In this document: positions 42,901 through 50,884 of the stretch, piece after piece
Numbering within the stretch: the first letter of the stretch is position 1
Layout: the number at the start of each line of letters is the position of its first letter
Origin: Candidatus Desulfaltia bathyphila
GTDB lineage: Bacteria; Desulfobacterota; Desulfobacteria; Desulfobacterales; ETH-SRB1
Reading direction: 5' to 3'
Length of the DNA: 57,779 nucleotides
Assembly: GCA_014381545.1 (NCBI GenBank)
Contig: JACNLL010000026.1
Coordinates: forward strand, 1 to 57,779
Notes under the pieces: model-generated
What the model saw: the letters and a program-made list of their open reading frames with translations, nothing else
Database searches by the model: none
What the model was told of the DNA's origin: nothing
Made by a program: the position numbers and the translations under genes

Positions 42901-44051
42901 TCACCCAGCATGCATTCGGCACCGACAATGTTAAATCGATTGCCAATCTCGCTATGTTGTGCGGAAACGTAGGAATCGAAGGAGGCGGGGTTAACCCGCT
43001 GCGAGGTCAAAACAATGTGCAGGGAGCATGCGATATGGGTGCTCTCCCAAATGTACTTCCTGGTTATCAGTATATTTCCGATCAGGAGACCGCCAGGAAA
43101 TTTGAAGAGGTCTGGGGCAAGAAACTTCCGCCAAAACCAGGCCTGGCTCTAACAGATATGTGGCCCGCTATTCTGGAAGGAAAGATAAAAGGGATGTACA
43201 TCATGGGAGAAAACCCTGTTCTTAGCGATCCCAACTCAAAACAGGTAGAAGCGTCTCTCAAAAAATTAGATTTTCTGGTGGTTCAGGATATCTTCATGAC
43301 AGAGACGGCAAAGTTGGCCAATGTAATCCTTCCTGCTGCCAGTTTTGCCGAAAAAGACGGCACCTTTACCAATACAGAAAGACGGGTCCAACGGGTGAGA
43401 AAGGGATTGGAACCCCTGGGTGATTCCAAACCGGACTGGAAGATCATCTGCAACCTGTCTGAAAAGATGGGCGTGCCTATGAATTACGATAGCCCTGAAG
43501 AGATCATGGAAGAAATCGCCTGTTTTGTCCCGATTTACGGCGGGATTCACTACGAACGCCTCAATAAGAATGGTCTCCAGTGGCCGTGCCCGAACAGGGA
43601 ACATCCCGGCACGCCGTATCTACACAAAGATAGTTTTACCCGTGGAAAAGGATTGTTTCACTCCGTGGAATTCATCCTCTCCGGTAAACTTCCGAATGAA
43701 GAATATCCTTTTCTTCTTTCGACAGGAAGAGTTCTTTACCATTACAACAGCGGTACCATGACCCGCAAGGTAGATGGGCTGCGTACGGTTTTTCCTGAAT
43801 CGATCATTGAGATTAATCCGTTGGATGCGGAAAAGAAGGGAATAGCGAACGGAAGTATGGTCAAGATAAGATCCCGACAAGGAGAGATTGCCACGCGCGC
43901 CCGTCTTACCAGGAAAAGCCCGGAAGGAATTGTCTTTATTCCGTTTCATTTCCGGGAAGCAGCAGTCAATGTTTTGATCGGAAACACTCTTGACCCTGTC
44001 GCTCGAATACCGGCATTCAAGGTCTGTGCGGTTAGGGTGGAACCGGCATGA
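39921..44051 (+). CDS. fdhA: Fused formate dehydrogenase: NuoG-like [2Fe-2S], GltD-like flavoprotein and molybdopterin FdhA
   Basis: One 1376-residue chain. Residues 1-80 are a [2Fe-2S] domain ('LCYIPGKTAEHPCGICVVEVDG'). The GltD-like N-terminal Cys region follows ('CIAPCSLTCPAH') and then a FAD/NAD(P) oxidoreductase (FAD site near 203, second site near 333). Two ferredoxin motifs start near 634. The molybdopterin part starts at 'CPFCGCGC' (709) and ends in a binding domain. The catalytic residue is Cys834 in 'NCARLCHAS', not Sec. Predicted to interconvert CO2 and formate, feeding Fhs. The NADP motif is 'GGIDTA', unlike the usual GGGNTA. The TTG start has AGGA upstream; ATG 39942 is an alternative. 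Confidence 0.88.
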   Translation: MSINNHKMAKLEIKIDGQTLWVDSGTIILDAALKAGVFIPTLCYIPGKTAEHPCGICVVEVDGREELVHACSTLVESNMVVTSRSNRVIKARQQVLERMLSKHYGDCIAPCSLTCPAHINIQGYLSLISQGEFIEALKLIKEKNPLPLSVGRVCPHFCETLCRRILVDECLSINHLKRFVADFAADHKDAHALPPPPSSGHRVAVIGGGPAGLSAAYYLSYMGHEVTIFEAMSQLGGMLRYGIPEFRLPKKIVDKEIESILRAGIRSRTRKRLGVDFTIKSLKESGFEAIFLGIGAWRNQKMGIEGEELEGVLSGPEFLKSIGMGLMPSVGRRVAVIGGIDTAVDTARTCVRIDNVDEVVVIYQRSMMEMPASHREVIEAEKEGVKFIFMTGLTKIKKEKDFLELETVRMKLSRPDKRGKRRPIPDPGSEKTRETDTVIVATGQTPDLSWMELPDEGVKPRVLSGGTIIAGPQTFQTSEKEVFAGGDAVRGPRTVIQAITGGRKAAKAIHLYLKKKPLYYTKRQLNFTKGKKFEDVDLHNFENVPIRLGEKMPVRAPERRTLDFDEIELGFTEETALRESKRCLQCGCTALSKCKLRELSIEYGVRFRISRMLKRRQYEIDSRHPFIIIDPNKCIFCQRCKNSCEYGALELTGTNFDNNGLPEQISIIINEKCVSCGACVDECPAGGLAKKSICFPVGPHEIKKVKTVCPFCGCGCTIDLTMKGDSIIEVTSDPEDSLNFGQICVKGRFGINFVRHPDRLKKPLVRKREYFEEVSWEDAISLVAQKFLEIRDNDPDSLAGLSSAKCTNEENYLMQKFMRTVIGTNNIDNCARLCHASTVAGLAASFGSGAMTNSIADFKKADVILLTGSNPTENHPAIALGMIKAIQENKTKLIVVDPREIEIVQYAEIWLRPKPGTDMVWLNGMMNVIIDEDLYDISYVAERTENFNALKETVMQYNPEFVEQVTGIPAKDLIRAAHLYAKAERGSIAYAMGITQHAFGTDNVKSIANLAMLCGNVGIEGGGVNPLRGQNNVQGACDMGALPNVLPGYQYISDQETARKFEEVWGKKLPPKPGLALTDMWPAILEGKIKGMYIMGENPVLSDPNSKQVEASLKKLDFLVVQDIFMTETAKLANVILPAASFAEKDGTFTNTERRVQRVRKGLEPLGDSKPDWKIICNLSEKMGVPMNYDSPEEIMEEIACFVPIYGGIHYERLNKNGLQWPCPNREHPGTPYLHKDSFTRGKGLFHSVEFILSGKLPNEEYPFLLSTGRVLYHYNSGTMTRKVDGLRTVFPESIIEINPLDAEKKGIANGSMVKIRSRQGEIATRARLTRKSPEGIVFIPFHFREAAVNVLIGNTLDPVARIPAFKVCAVRVEPA

Positions 44052-44082
44052 CTCTTATGGGCCGTGGGATGTGAAAGTGTAA

Positions 44083-44859
44083 TTATCTTCTTCCGCTTGT
44101 AATGAATGCATAGGCATTATGGTTGTGGATTGACTCAAAATTTTCAGCGCTTACAGAAAACCAGGTAACATTTTCGTCTTTTTTCAGCTTTTCAGCGACA
44201 TCCCGAACAATATCCTCAACAAACTTAGGGTTTGAAAAACCCTGTTCAGTTACATGCTTTTCATCAGCACGTTTTAATACAGAATATACTTCGCATGACG
44301 CGGATTTCTCCACCAGATCTATCATATCTTCTATCCAGATAAATTTTTTAAATCTCGTGCTGAGCCTGACTTCTCCCCGCTGATTATGAGCGCCTGTGTC
44401 GCTGATTTCCTTTGAGCAGGGACATACGGAAGAAATAGGAACTATTACTTCTGATACAAGATCGACTCTGCCGTCAGGACCGCTCGATCCGATGATCCTG
44501 CATGTATAGTCCATGAGTCCCGGAGAATCACTTACAGGAGCCTTTTTTTCAATAAAATAAGGAAAAATAATCTCAATATGCGCTGAAGCAGCATTTAAAT
44601 ACTCCTTCATCTGCTCAAGAATATCTGCGATTTTTTTTAAAGAAACTTCAGGTCGAAACAAATGGAGCAGTTCAACAAAACGGCTCATATGCGTACCTTT
44701 GTATCTCTCAGGCAGGTCAACATACATGTTTATTGAAGCGATAGTATGCTGAAAACCGTTCTTCTGGTCAAGAACCATAATGGGATATCGAAGATCTTTT
44801 ATTCCCACCTTGTCAACAGGTATATTGCGAAAATCGTGTTGGTTCTGGATATCTTTCAT
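44083..44859 (-). CDS. folE2: GTP cyclohydrolase FolE2
   Basis: First step of folate synthesis, GTP to dihydroneopterin triphosphate, by the metal-flexible FolE2 (COG1469) type. 258 residues; characteristic segments are 'VDKVGIKDLRYPIMVLD', 'STRFKKFIWIEDMIDLVE', 'VPISSVCPCSKEISDTGAHNQRG' (catalytic Cys-Pro-Cys) and 'ENFESIHNHNAYAFI'. Folate is the carrier for the whole methyl branch to the left. It is convergent with the formate dehydrogenase gene; upstream lies the heptamer array. Confidence 0.92.
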   Translation of the reverse strand: MKDIQNQHDFRNIPVDKVGIKDLRYPIMVLDQKNGFQHTIASINMYVDLPERYKGTHMSRFVELLHLFRPEVSLKKIADILEQMKEYLNAASAHIEIIFPYFIEKKAPVSDSPGLMDYTCRIIGSSGPDGRVDLVSEVIVPISSVCPCSKEISDTGAHNQRGEVRLSTRFKKFIWIEDMIDLVEKSASCEVYSVLKRADEKHVTEQGFSNPKFVEDIVRDVAEKLKKDENVTWFSVSAENFESIHNHNAYAFITSGRR

Positions 44860-44943
44860 TTAGGTGTTAAGTGTTAAGTGTTGAGTGTTAGGTGTTGAGT
44901 GTTAGGTGTTGAGTGTTAGGTGTTGAGTGTTAGGTGTTAGGTG
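44860..44943. repeat. Twelve-unit heptamer array TTRRGTG (14-nt higher-order unit)
   Basis: Twelve perfect-length 7-nt units (TTAGGTG, TTAAGTG or TTGAGTG). The middle shows four copies of the 14-mer TTGAGTGTTAGGTG. It fills the gap between folE2 and ttcA. There are no spacers, so it is not CRISPR. The same word occurs at 638-660 and 57527-57546. Confidence 0.9.
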
Positions 44944-44948
44944 TTACT

Positions 44949-45680
44949 CTACTTCAATAAATAGTCTGTATTCACATGGCTCATGGCCCTGAAAATATTC
45001 CCTTTTATCTTTTTATTGCTGCTGTATAACTGCCTTAAAAGGTTTTTTATTTCCTGTCGTTTAGATACTTTTGCCGAAGGGCATGGATTGACAAACTCCG
45101 GGAACCCTTTTTCACCGGCAAAACAGCTTATGATATCCTCATCCACAAATGCAAGGGGCCTTATTACTGTAAACCTTCCCTGGAAAAAAGACTGGGAAGG
45201 AACCATAGTGCTAATCTCACCTGAATAACACATATTCAAGAACAGCGTCTCAATAATATCATCCTTGTTATGCCCGAGGGCCAGTTTGTTGCACCCAAGT
45301 TCATCAGCAATTTCAAAAAGCCGTTTCCTGCGTAACCTTGAACACAAAAAACAGGGGTTTTCCCGATTCGTCGAGCTATGAGCCAAAATTCCATAGTCTG
45401 TATGCTCTACGATGAGCTTGAAGCCGTTTCTATCGCAATAATCCGCAAGGGCTTCACTAAAGCCTCCCTCAAACCCCGGATCAACGCAAACAGCAAACAA
45501 CTCATATTTTATGGAAATTCGAGGCTGACGTTCCTTTAAAATCGATAGGAGAGCAAGACTGTCTTTTCCTCCGGAGAGCCCCACCAGTATTCTATCTTCA
45601 TCAGATATCATATCATATTGATGAAGGGCTTTGCCGACGGCTCTATTTAACACTTTATATATATAGCTTGGTTTTGACAA
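44949..45680 (-). CDS. ttcA: TtcA-like tRNA 2-thiocytidine synthetase / PP-loop ATPase
   Basis: ATP-dependent sulfurtransferase expected to thiolate cytidine 32 of tRNA. 243 residues; the PP-loop is 'LVGLSGGKDSLALL', the cluster cysteines are in 'PCFLCSRLRRKRLF', with 'LALGHNKDDIIETLFLN' and 'MVP' typical of TtcA. The last cysteine is in 'NPCPSAKVSKR'. It ends close to the heptamer array; rpoZ begins just upstream on the same strand. TtuA/Ncs6-type enzymes are a less likely alternative, as their zinc fingers are absent. Confidence 0.85.
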   Translation of the reverse strand: MSKPSYIYKVLNRAVGKALHQYDMISDEDRILVGLSGGKDSLALLSILKERQPRISIKYELFAVCVDPGFEGGFSEALADYCDRNGFKLIVEHTDYGILAHSSTNRENPCFLCSRLRRKRLFEIADELGCNKLALGHNKDDIIETLFLNMCYSGEISTMVPSQSFFQGRFTVIRPLAFVDEDIISCFAGEKGFPEFVNPCPSAKVSKRQEIKNLLRQLYSSNKKIKGNIFRAMSHVNTDYLLK

Positions 45681-45690
45681 AAGTGAACGG

Positions 45691-45894
45691 TTACTTTTTT
45701 TCTTTATCTTGCTCTATAACGACCTTGCCGGCGGCAATTTCTCTGAGAGCGACAACAATATCTTCATTTTTCGGCGAATTTACCAGATATTCGGAACCTT
45801 CGCTAATCTGTCTAACGCGCTTCACAGCCACATTGCACAACAAAAAACGGTTTGGTATCTTTTCCAGGCAATCTTCAATTGTAATACGTGCCAA
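45691..45894 (-). CDS. rpoZ: RNA polymerase omega subunit
   Basis: Small subunit aiding RNA polymerase assembly, 67 residues. 'ARITIEDCLEKIPNRFLLCNVAVKRVRQI' is the standard omega start, with 'ALREIAAGKV' later. The true start is TTG 45894, with GGAGG 8 nt upstream; the track ATG at 45909 contains that Shine-Dalgarno sequence. It lies 10 bp upstream of ttcA. Confidence 0.92.
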   Translation of the reverse strand: MARITIEDCLEKIPNRFLLCNVAVKRVRQISEGSEYLVNSPKNEDIVVALREIAAGKVVIEQDKEKK

Positions 45895-45945
45895 AATAAA
45901 AACCTCCATTATTAACTAAGTTTGGTCAAGTGGTTAAGTGGTTGA

Positions 45946-46413
45946 TTACAATATCTCTACCAATTCGTAAAATCTTTTTCCACCAGGAGCCTGAAGCTGG
46001 ATCTCGTCTCCTGGTTTTTTCCCCACAATCGCTCTGCCAAGTGGTGAAGATACTGATATTCGACCTTCCTCGACACTTGATTCGTCCGGCCCCACAAGCT
46101 GATATTTTACATTCTCTTCATTATCTATATTTTCAAGCAAAACAGTGCAGCCAAATACAGCACAATCCTTGGGAAGTGTATCAGGATCGATGATATCAGC
46201 ATTGGCCAGCTTGTGCCCTAATTCACCTATCCGGCCTTCAATAAAACTCTGCCTGTCCTTTGCCGCTTCAAACTCGGCATTTTCAGAAAGATCTCCATGT
46301 GCCCTAGCATCTTCAAGAGCCTTAATATTTTTAGGCCGCTCAATTTTTTTAAGATGTTCCAGTTCTTTTTTAAGGATCTCATAACCCTCTTTTGTAATTG
46401 GTATTCTCTCCAT
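45946..46413 (-). CDS. greA: Transcription elongation factor GreA
   Basis: Rescues backtracked RNA polymerase by stimulating transcript cleavage. 155 residues. The N-terminal coiled coil carries 'LKKIERPKNIKALEDARAHGDLSENAEF' with the catalytic acidic pair (DLSEN). The C-terminal domain includes 'ISVSSPLGRAIVGKKPGDE'. It lies 51 bp upstream of rpoZ on the same strand, so the two are probably cotranscribed. Confidence 0.95.
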   Translation of the reverse strand: MERIPITKEGYEILKKELEHLKKIERPKNIKALEDARAHGDLSENAEFEAAKDRQSFIEGRIGELGHKLANADIIDPDTLPKDCAVFGCTVLLENIDNEENVKYQLVGPDESSVEEGRISVSSPLGRAIVGKKPGDEIQLQAPGGKRFYELVEIL

Positions 46414-46454
46414 TTAAACTCCATTTTCGATCTTTAGTAATACTTCAGCTCGCT

Positions 46455-46531
46455 TAATTGGGAATTTGGGAATTGATCCGCCTGCGGCGGACTACTGATT
46501 TTAATCCCTCAATCCCTCAATCCGTAATTCC
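46455..46531. repeat. AATTGGGA / AATCCCTC word repeat with opposed arms
   Basis: Left AATTGGGAATTTGGGAATTGA, centre CCGCCTGCGGCGG hairpin, right TTAATCCCTCAATCCCTCAATCC. The arms are reverse complements in kind. The repeat occupies most of the asd-greA gap. Confidence 0.6.
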
Positions 46532-46542
46532 TGTTTCGATCT

Positions 46543-47565
46543 TTATAAATAGTTTTCTGCCAGAATTTCCGCTATCTGAACCGTATTGGTTGCAGCTCCT
46601 TTCCTTATGTTATCGGCAACAACCCACATATTTATCCCGTTTGGAATCGATTCATCCTCCCTGATGCGGCCCACAAGTGTCAAATCCTGACCGGCGGCAT
46701 CAACAGCTAACGGATAAACATTCTTTTCAGGATCATCCATAACCTTAACACCGGGTGCATTTTCAAGAAGAGACTTCACTTCAGAAGCTGTGATATGCTT
46801 TCTGGTTTCAATATTAATCGATTCAGAGTGGCCGAAAAACACCGGAACACGAACCGTTGTTGCCGTGACCCCTATATTATCGTCTTCCAGGATTTTTCTT
46901 GTCTCATCTACCATCTTCATTTCTTCTTTGGTATATCCATTATCCAGAAACACATCTATGTGCGGAAGGCAATTAAAAGCTATCCTGTGTGGATATACAT
47001 TTGTCTTGTAATCGATGAAATTGATCATGGATCTTGTCTGATCAAAAAGTTCATCAATTGCTTTCTTCCCTGTGCCTGATACGGCCTGATATGTTGAAAC
47101 CACAATCCTCTTTATTCCGCATTTCTTGTGAATAGGATTAAGAGGAACAACCATCTGGATTGTAGAACAGTTCGGATTTGCAATAATACCCTTGTTTGTA
47201 TATTGTGCCACTGCATGAGGATTGACTTCAGGAACGACGAGCGGAACCTCGGGATCCATCCGCCAGGCGCTGGAATTATCAACAACAACGCACCCATCCT
47301 TTGCGGCAATTGGCGCAAAATTTTTACTTATACCCCCGCCTGCCGAAAAAAGAGCAATGTCCACGCCTCTGAAAGAATTTTCTTTCAATTCTTCAACTTC
47401 CACTAAATCTCCTCTGAAACGAAGCTCACGCCCAACAGATCGACTGGAAGCTAAAAGCTTAATAGACTTGACAGGAAAGTTCCTCTCTTCCAGACAGATT
47501 ATCATCTGATTCCCAACAGCGCCTGTAGCGCCTGCCACTGCGACATTAAATTTCTTCTCAGACAT
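46543..47565 (-). CDS. asd: Aspartate-semialdehyde dehydrogenase
   Basis: Reduces aspartyl phosphate to aspartate semialdehyde (Lys, Met, Thr and diaminopimelate branch). 340 residues: 'VAVAGATGAVGNQMI' NADP site, 'FSAGGGISK', catalytic Cys in 'GIIANPNCSTIQMV', and 'RVPVFFGHSESINIE'. It follows leuB with a 2-bp gap and is probably in one operon with it. Confidence 0.95.
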   Translation of the reverse strand: MSEKKFNVAVAGATGAVGNQMIICLEERNFPVKSIKLLASSRSVGRELRFRGDLVEVEELKENSFRGVDIALFSAGGGISKNFAPIAAKDGCVVVDNSSAWRMDPEVPLVVPEVNPHAVAQYTNKGIIANPNCSTIQMVVPLNPIHKKCGIKRIVVSTYQAVSGTGKKAIDELFDQTRSMINFIDYKTNVYPHRIAFNCLPHIDVFLDNGYTKEEMKMVDETRKILEDDNIGVTATTVRVPVFFGHSESINIETRKHITASEVKSLLENAPGVKVMDDPEKNVYPLAVDAAGQDLTLVGRIREDESIPNGINMWVVADNIRKGAATNTVQIAEILAENYL

Positions 47566-47567
47566 GA

Positions 47568-48635
47568 TTACTTTCCTTTAATATATTCTGACACAAGGTC
47601 GCCGACCTCTTTTGTCGTAAATCCCATCTTCCCTGCTCCAACATCCTTTAGATCGTCTCGCAGAACCTTTCTTACCGCCCCTTCTATCAAAGAGGCTGCT
47701 TTATGCTCACCTAATGTTTCAAGCATAAGTTTGGCTGCTAAAATCGCTGCAATCGGATTGATTACCTGCTTGCCGGTATACTTGGGAGCAGACCCGCCGA
47801 TCGGTTCGAACATTGAAATACCATCAGGATTGATATTTCCTCCTGCCGCAATCCCCATACCACCCTGTATAATTGCTGCCAGATCGGTAATAATATCCCC
47901 AAACATATTATCGGTAACAATAACATCGAACCACTCAGGGTTTTTTACCATCCACATGCAGACAGCATCAACGTGCGCATAATCTGTTTCAATGTCCGGG
48001 TACTCTTTTGCAACCTCATTAAAGGCGCGTTCCCACAGATCAAAGGCAAAGGTCAGCACATTGGTCTTTCCGCAAAGAGTTAACTTTTTTGCCTTGTCGC
48101 GTTCTCTGCAATATTCAAAGGCATATCTTACGCATCTTTCCACTCCCTTGCGTGTATTTATTGATTCCTGAATTGCCACTTCATCAGGAGTCCCGCGCTT
48201 TAAGCAGCCGCCTGCGCCTGCGTAAAGACCTTCCGTATTCTCACGCACCACGACAAAATCAATATCTTCAGACCCCTTGTCCTTTAACGGAGTATTAACT
48301 CCTTCATACAACTTAACCGGTCTTAAGTTGACATACTGGTCAAAATGAAACCTGAGTTTCAAAAGTATGCCCTTTTCAAGAATACCAGGTTTAATATCCG
48401 GATAACCGATGGCGCCCAAGTATATTGCGTCCGACAGTGCAAGCGACTCAAGGACCTTATCCGGCAAGATCTCTCCGGTTTCTTTATAATGGCCACCGCC
48501 AATATTGTAATGGGTAAATTTACAGATAAAACCGCATTTATCCGCCACTGTTTCAATTGTTTTGATACCCTCTGCTATAACTTCCGGACCTGTTCCGTCA
48601 CCAGGGATGATTGAAATTCTATATTCTTTTGACAT
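47568..48635 (-). CDS. leuB: 3-isopropylmalate dehydrogenase
   Basis: Leucine-pathway NAD-dependent dehydrogenase of the isocitrate/isopropylmalate family. 355 residues; 'IIPGDGTGPEV', substrate region 'LLKLRFHFDQYVNLRPVKLY', 'VVRENTEGLYAG', 'VDAVCMWMV', 'DNMFGDIITDLAAIIQGGMGIAAGGNI' and 'FEPIGGSAPKYTG'. Isocitrate or homoisocitrate use is possible from sequence alone; LeuB is the best fit by length and motif. It is directly upstream of asd. Confidence 0.85.
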   Translation of the reverse strand: MSKEYRISIIPGDGTGPEVIAEGIKTIETVADKCGFICKFTHYNIGGGHYKETGEILPDKVLESLALSDAIYLGAIGYPDIKPGILEKGILLKLRFHFDQYVNLRPVKLYEGVNTPLKDKGSEDIDFVVVRENTEGLYAGAGGCLKRGTPDEVAIQESINTRKGVERCVRYAFEYCRERDKAKKLTLCGKTNVLTFAFDLWERAFNEVAKEYPDIETDYAHVDAVCMWMVKNPEWFDVIVTDNMFGDIITDLAAIIQGGMGIAAGGNINPDGISMFEPIGGSAPKYTGKQVINPIAAILAAKLMLETLGEHKAASLIEGAVRKVLRDDLKDVGAGKMGFTTKEVGDLVSEYIKGK

Positions 48636-48710
48636 GATGCTATGCTCCCAAAATAGCCGACAACCTGAAACCCGACACCCGATCGCTGCCCGCTGATATT
48701 TACATCCTTA

Positions 48711-49496
48711 TTAAACAGGCTTTGTGTCGTGCCTCTTTGTTTCGTGAGATTCGGTCTCTTTTTGTTTTATAAGTTTATGATACCTTATTGTAGTGATGGG
48801 ACCTGAGACGACATAGGCAAGGCCTAAAAGAAACAGAGCAATGGGCGGCTGAGCAGCAATAAAAATTAATATCAGTATCGCGGTGACCAGAACATTAAAA
48901 TTCATCTTTCTAAAAAGTTCCGGATTCTTTTTAAAGCTATTATATTTAATCGTACTAACCATCAAAAAGGCAAGCATGTAAAGCATTACAATAATTACCA
49001 CAGAATTTGCATTCCCTGCAATGTCAAATCTATTACAAAACAAGACAGTGGTTGCAGCCATGCCTGCTGCAGCCGGTATTGGAAGACCAATAAAATACTC
49101 GCCGCTGGTACTGCCCGTCTGTGTATTGAAACGGGCCAGCCTTAGCGCTCCGCACGTCATAAAAAGGAATGCGGCAAGCCAGCCGATCCTCCCAAGAGGT
49201 TTAAGCGCCCATAAGTAAATCATTAACCCGGGAGCAAGACCAAAGGATATAAGATCTGCAAGAGAATCGTATTCCACGCCGAATTTGCTTGCAGTCTTTG
49301 TAGCCCTGGCGATTTTACCGTCTAAAATATCAAATACAACCGCAATTATTATCGCTATAGCCGCTGCAAGATATTTGCCGTCTATAGCAGATATAATCGC
49401 ATAGAAACCGCAAAAAATATTAAGAGAAGTAAAGATATTCGGCAGAATATATATCCCTCGGCGAAAGTCCTTTTTTCTAATTTTTTTTCTTTTCAT
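48711..49496 (-). CDS. pssA: CDP-diacylglycerol-serine O-phosphatidyltransferase
   Basis: Integral membrane enzyme making phosphatidylserine. 261 residues with about seven hydrophobic segments and the CDP-alcohol phosphotransferase motif 'DGKIARATKTASKFGVEYDSLAD'. The start overlaps the psd stop by 4 bp, so synthesis and decarboxylation of phosphatidylserine are coupled. A 75-bp gap separates it from leuB. Confidence 0.92.
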   Translation of the reverse strand: MKRKKIRKKDFRRGIYILPNIFTSLNIFCGFYAIISAIDGKYLAAAIAIIIAVVFDILDGKIARATKTASKFGVEYDSLADLISFGLAPGLMIYLWALKPLGRIGWLAAFLFMTCGALRLARFNTQTGSTSGEYFIGLPIPAAAGMAATTVLFCNRFDIAGNANSVVIIVMLYMLAFLMVSTIKYNSFKKNPELFRKMNFNVLVTAILILIFIAAQPPIALFLLGLAYVVSGPITTIRYHKLIKQKETESHETKRHDTKPV

Positions 49497-50164
49497 GTTA
49501 GATATCCCAGTATTGATGTTCCTGCTTTTACCCTGTCTTCAATGCACACGTTTAACTTTGTGTCATCAGGCAAATAAACATCGAGCCGTGAGCCAAAGCA
49601 TATCATACCAAAACGCTGCCCACGGGCCATTTTATCGCCATCATGAACCTCGCAGATAATTCGCCTGGCAATCAGCCCTGCAATCTGGACAACACAATAT
49701 TTTTTCCCCTGGTTTGTTTTAATAAAAACCGCATTTCGTTCATTATCTGTTGATGCCTTGTTGAAATTTGCGGAAATAAATTTTCCTGGATAATAATTGA
49801 TCTTTTCGACCTTCCCTTCATGCGGAATGCGATTTACATGGACATTAAACACCGACATGAAGATGCTTATCTTAAGGCAACGACCTTCAAAATATGGATT
49901 GCTATTCTTGATGCACGCTTCAACAACCTTTCCATCTGCAGGCGAAACAACTGCGCTGTTCTTATTGGTGACAACCCGATCCGGATCTCTAAAAAAATAG
50001 CAGATAAAAATGGTAACTGCAAGCCCTGTCAAAGACAAAACAGTCAGTTCCAATAGAGCAAACACAGCGGTTATAAATGCTGAAGCTAAAATAAAAGGAT
50101 ACCCGGCTTTTGCCACAGAAAATGCTGTTTGCCCGGGTGGATCGGGCCGGGAAAAATTGTCCAT
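49493..50164 (-). CDS. psd: Phosphatidylserine decarboxylase proenzyme (short PSD-A type)
   Basis: Converts phosphatidylserine to phosphatidylethanolamine. 223 residues with two N-terminal hydrophobic helices. 'SPADGKVVEA', 'SVFNVHVNRIPHEG', and the self-cleavage serine in 'FGSRLDVYLP', which becomes the pyruvoyl group. It overlaps pssA by 4 bp. Confidence 0.93.
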   Translation of the reverse strand: MDNFSRPDPPGQTAFSVAKAGYPFILASAFITAVFALLELTVLSLTGLAVTIFICYFFRDPDRVVTNKNSAVVSPADGKVVEACIKNSNPYFEGRCLKISIFMSVFNVHVNRIPHEGKVEKINYYPGKFISANFNKASTDNERNAVFIKTNQGKKYCVVQIAGLIARRIICEVHDGDKMARGQRFGMICFGSRLDVYLPDDTKLNVCIEDRVKAGTSILGYLT

Positions 50165-50194
50165 TTAATTATGTTATCATATTAAACAATAATG

Positions 50195-50884
50195 TCAACG
50201 AGAGCTTTCGCTGCTTAACTCTGCGTATGATTTTCGTATGTAAAAAGGCACAAAACTGCGGATATCATCTGTGTCATTGTTTTTAAATCTATCCATACTG
50301 ATATTTGCTATCGTCGAAGCCCGAATAGCGCTTTGACTGGGCAAGGCAAAATGTGCAAGAACTCCCAACTTATCTCTAATAAGCTTTTGATAAACAAATG
50401 CGCCGTCTCCAACAAATATACACGCTTCATTAATATCACAAACAGCTTCGCCGGGAGGCAGGACCTGCTCGTCAATTTCTTTTTTCAAAATACCCCCGTT
50501 AAATCTGTAACGTGAAAAATAGACCTCCCCCCTGCGGGCGTCTAAAAGAGGACAGATGAGATATTGAGAAAAAAAACACTGCCTGGCAAGCGCATCAAGG
50601 CTTGAAACACCTACCAGAGGTTTGCGGGTTGCCGCAGCCAGCCCCTTTATTGAACTTATTCCTATTCGAAGACCGGTGAAACTTCCAGGGCCTCTGGTTA
50701 CAGCAAATCCGTCCAGTTCGGAAACAATAATGCCCGATAATTTAATAGCGGCATTTATCATCTCCATTAAGTGTTTTGAATGTGTTTGTTCTCTGCACAG
50801 GGTAAGCTCGGCCAGCACGGATTCCTTATCAACTATCGCAACACTGCAACTTTTTACAGCTGTATCAACAGCGAGTATTTTCAT
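50195..50884 (-). CDS. tsaB: tRNA threonylcarbamoyladenosine protein TsaB
   Basis: Partner of TsaD/TsaE in t6A tRNA modification. 229 residues with the degenerate ASKHA fold: 'ILAVDTAVKSCSVAIVD', 'THSKHLMEMI', 'VTRGPGSFTGLRIGISSIKGLA'. Its start overlaps the lon stop by 4 bp. Confidence 0.9.
   Translation of the reverse strand: MKILAVDTAVKSCSVAIVDKESVLAELTLCREQTHSKHLMEMINAAIKLSGIIVSELDGFAVTRGPGSFTGLRIGISSIKGLAAATRKPLVGVSSLDALARQCFFSQYLICPLLDARRGEVYFSRYRFNGGILKKEIDEQVLPPGEAVCDINEACIFVGDGAFVYQKLIRDKLGVLAHFALPSQSAIRASTIANISMDRFKNNDTDDIRSFVPFYIRKSYAELSSESSR

Noticed and set aside
44860-44943. Regular array resembling a CRISPR
   Set aside because: Units are 7 nt long and directly adjacent with no spacers; no cas genes are nearby.
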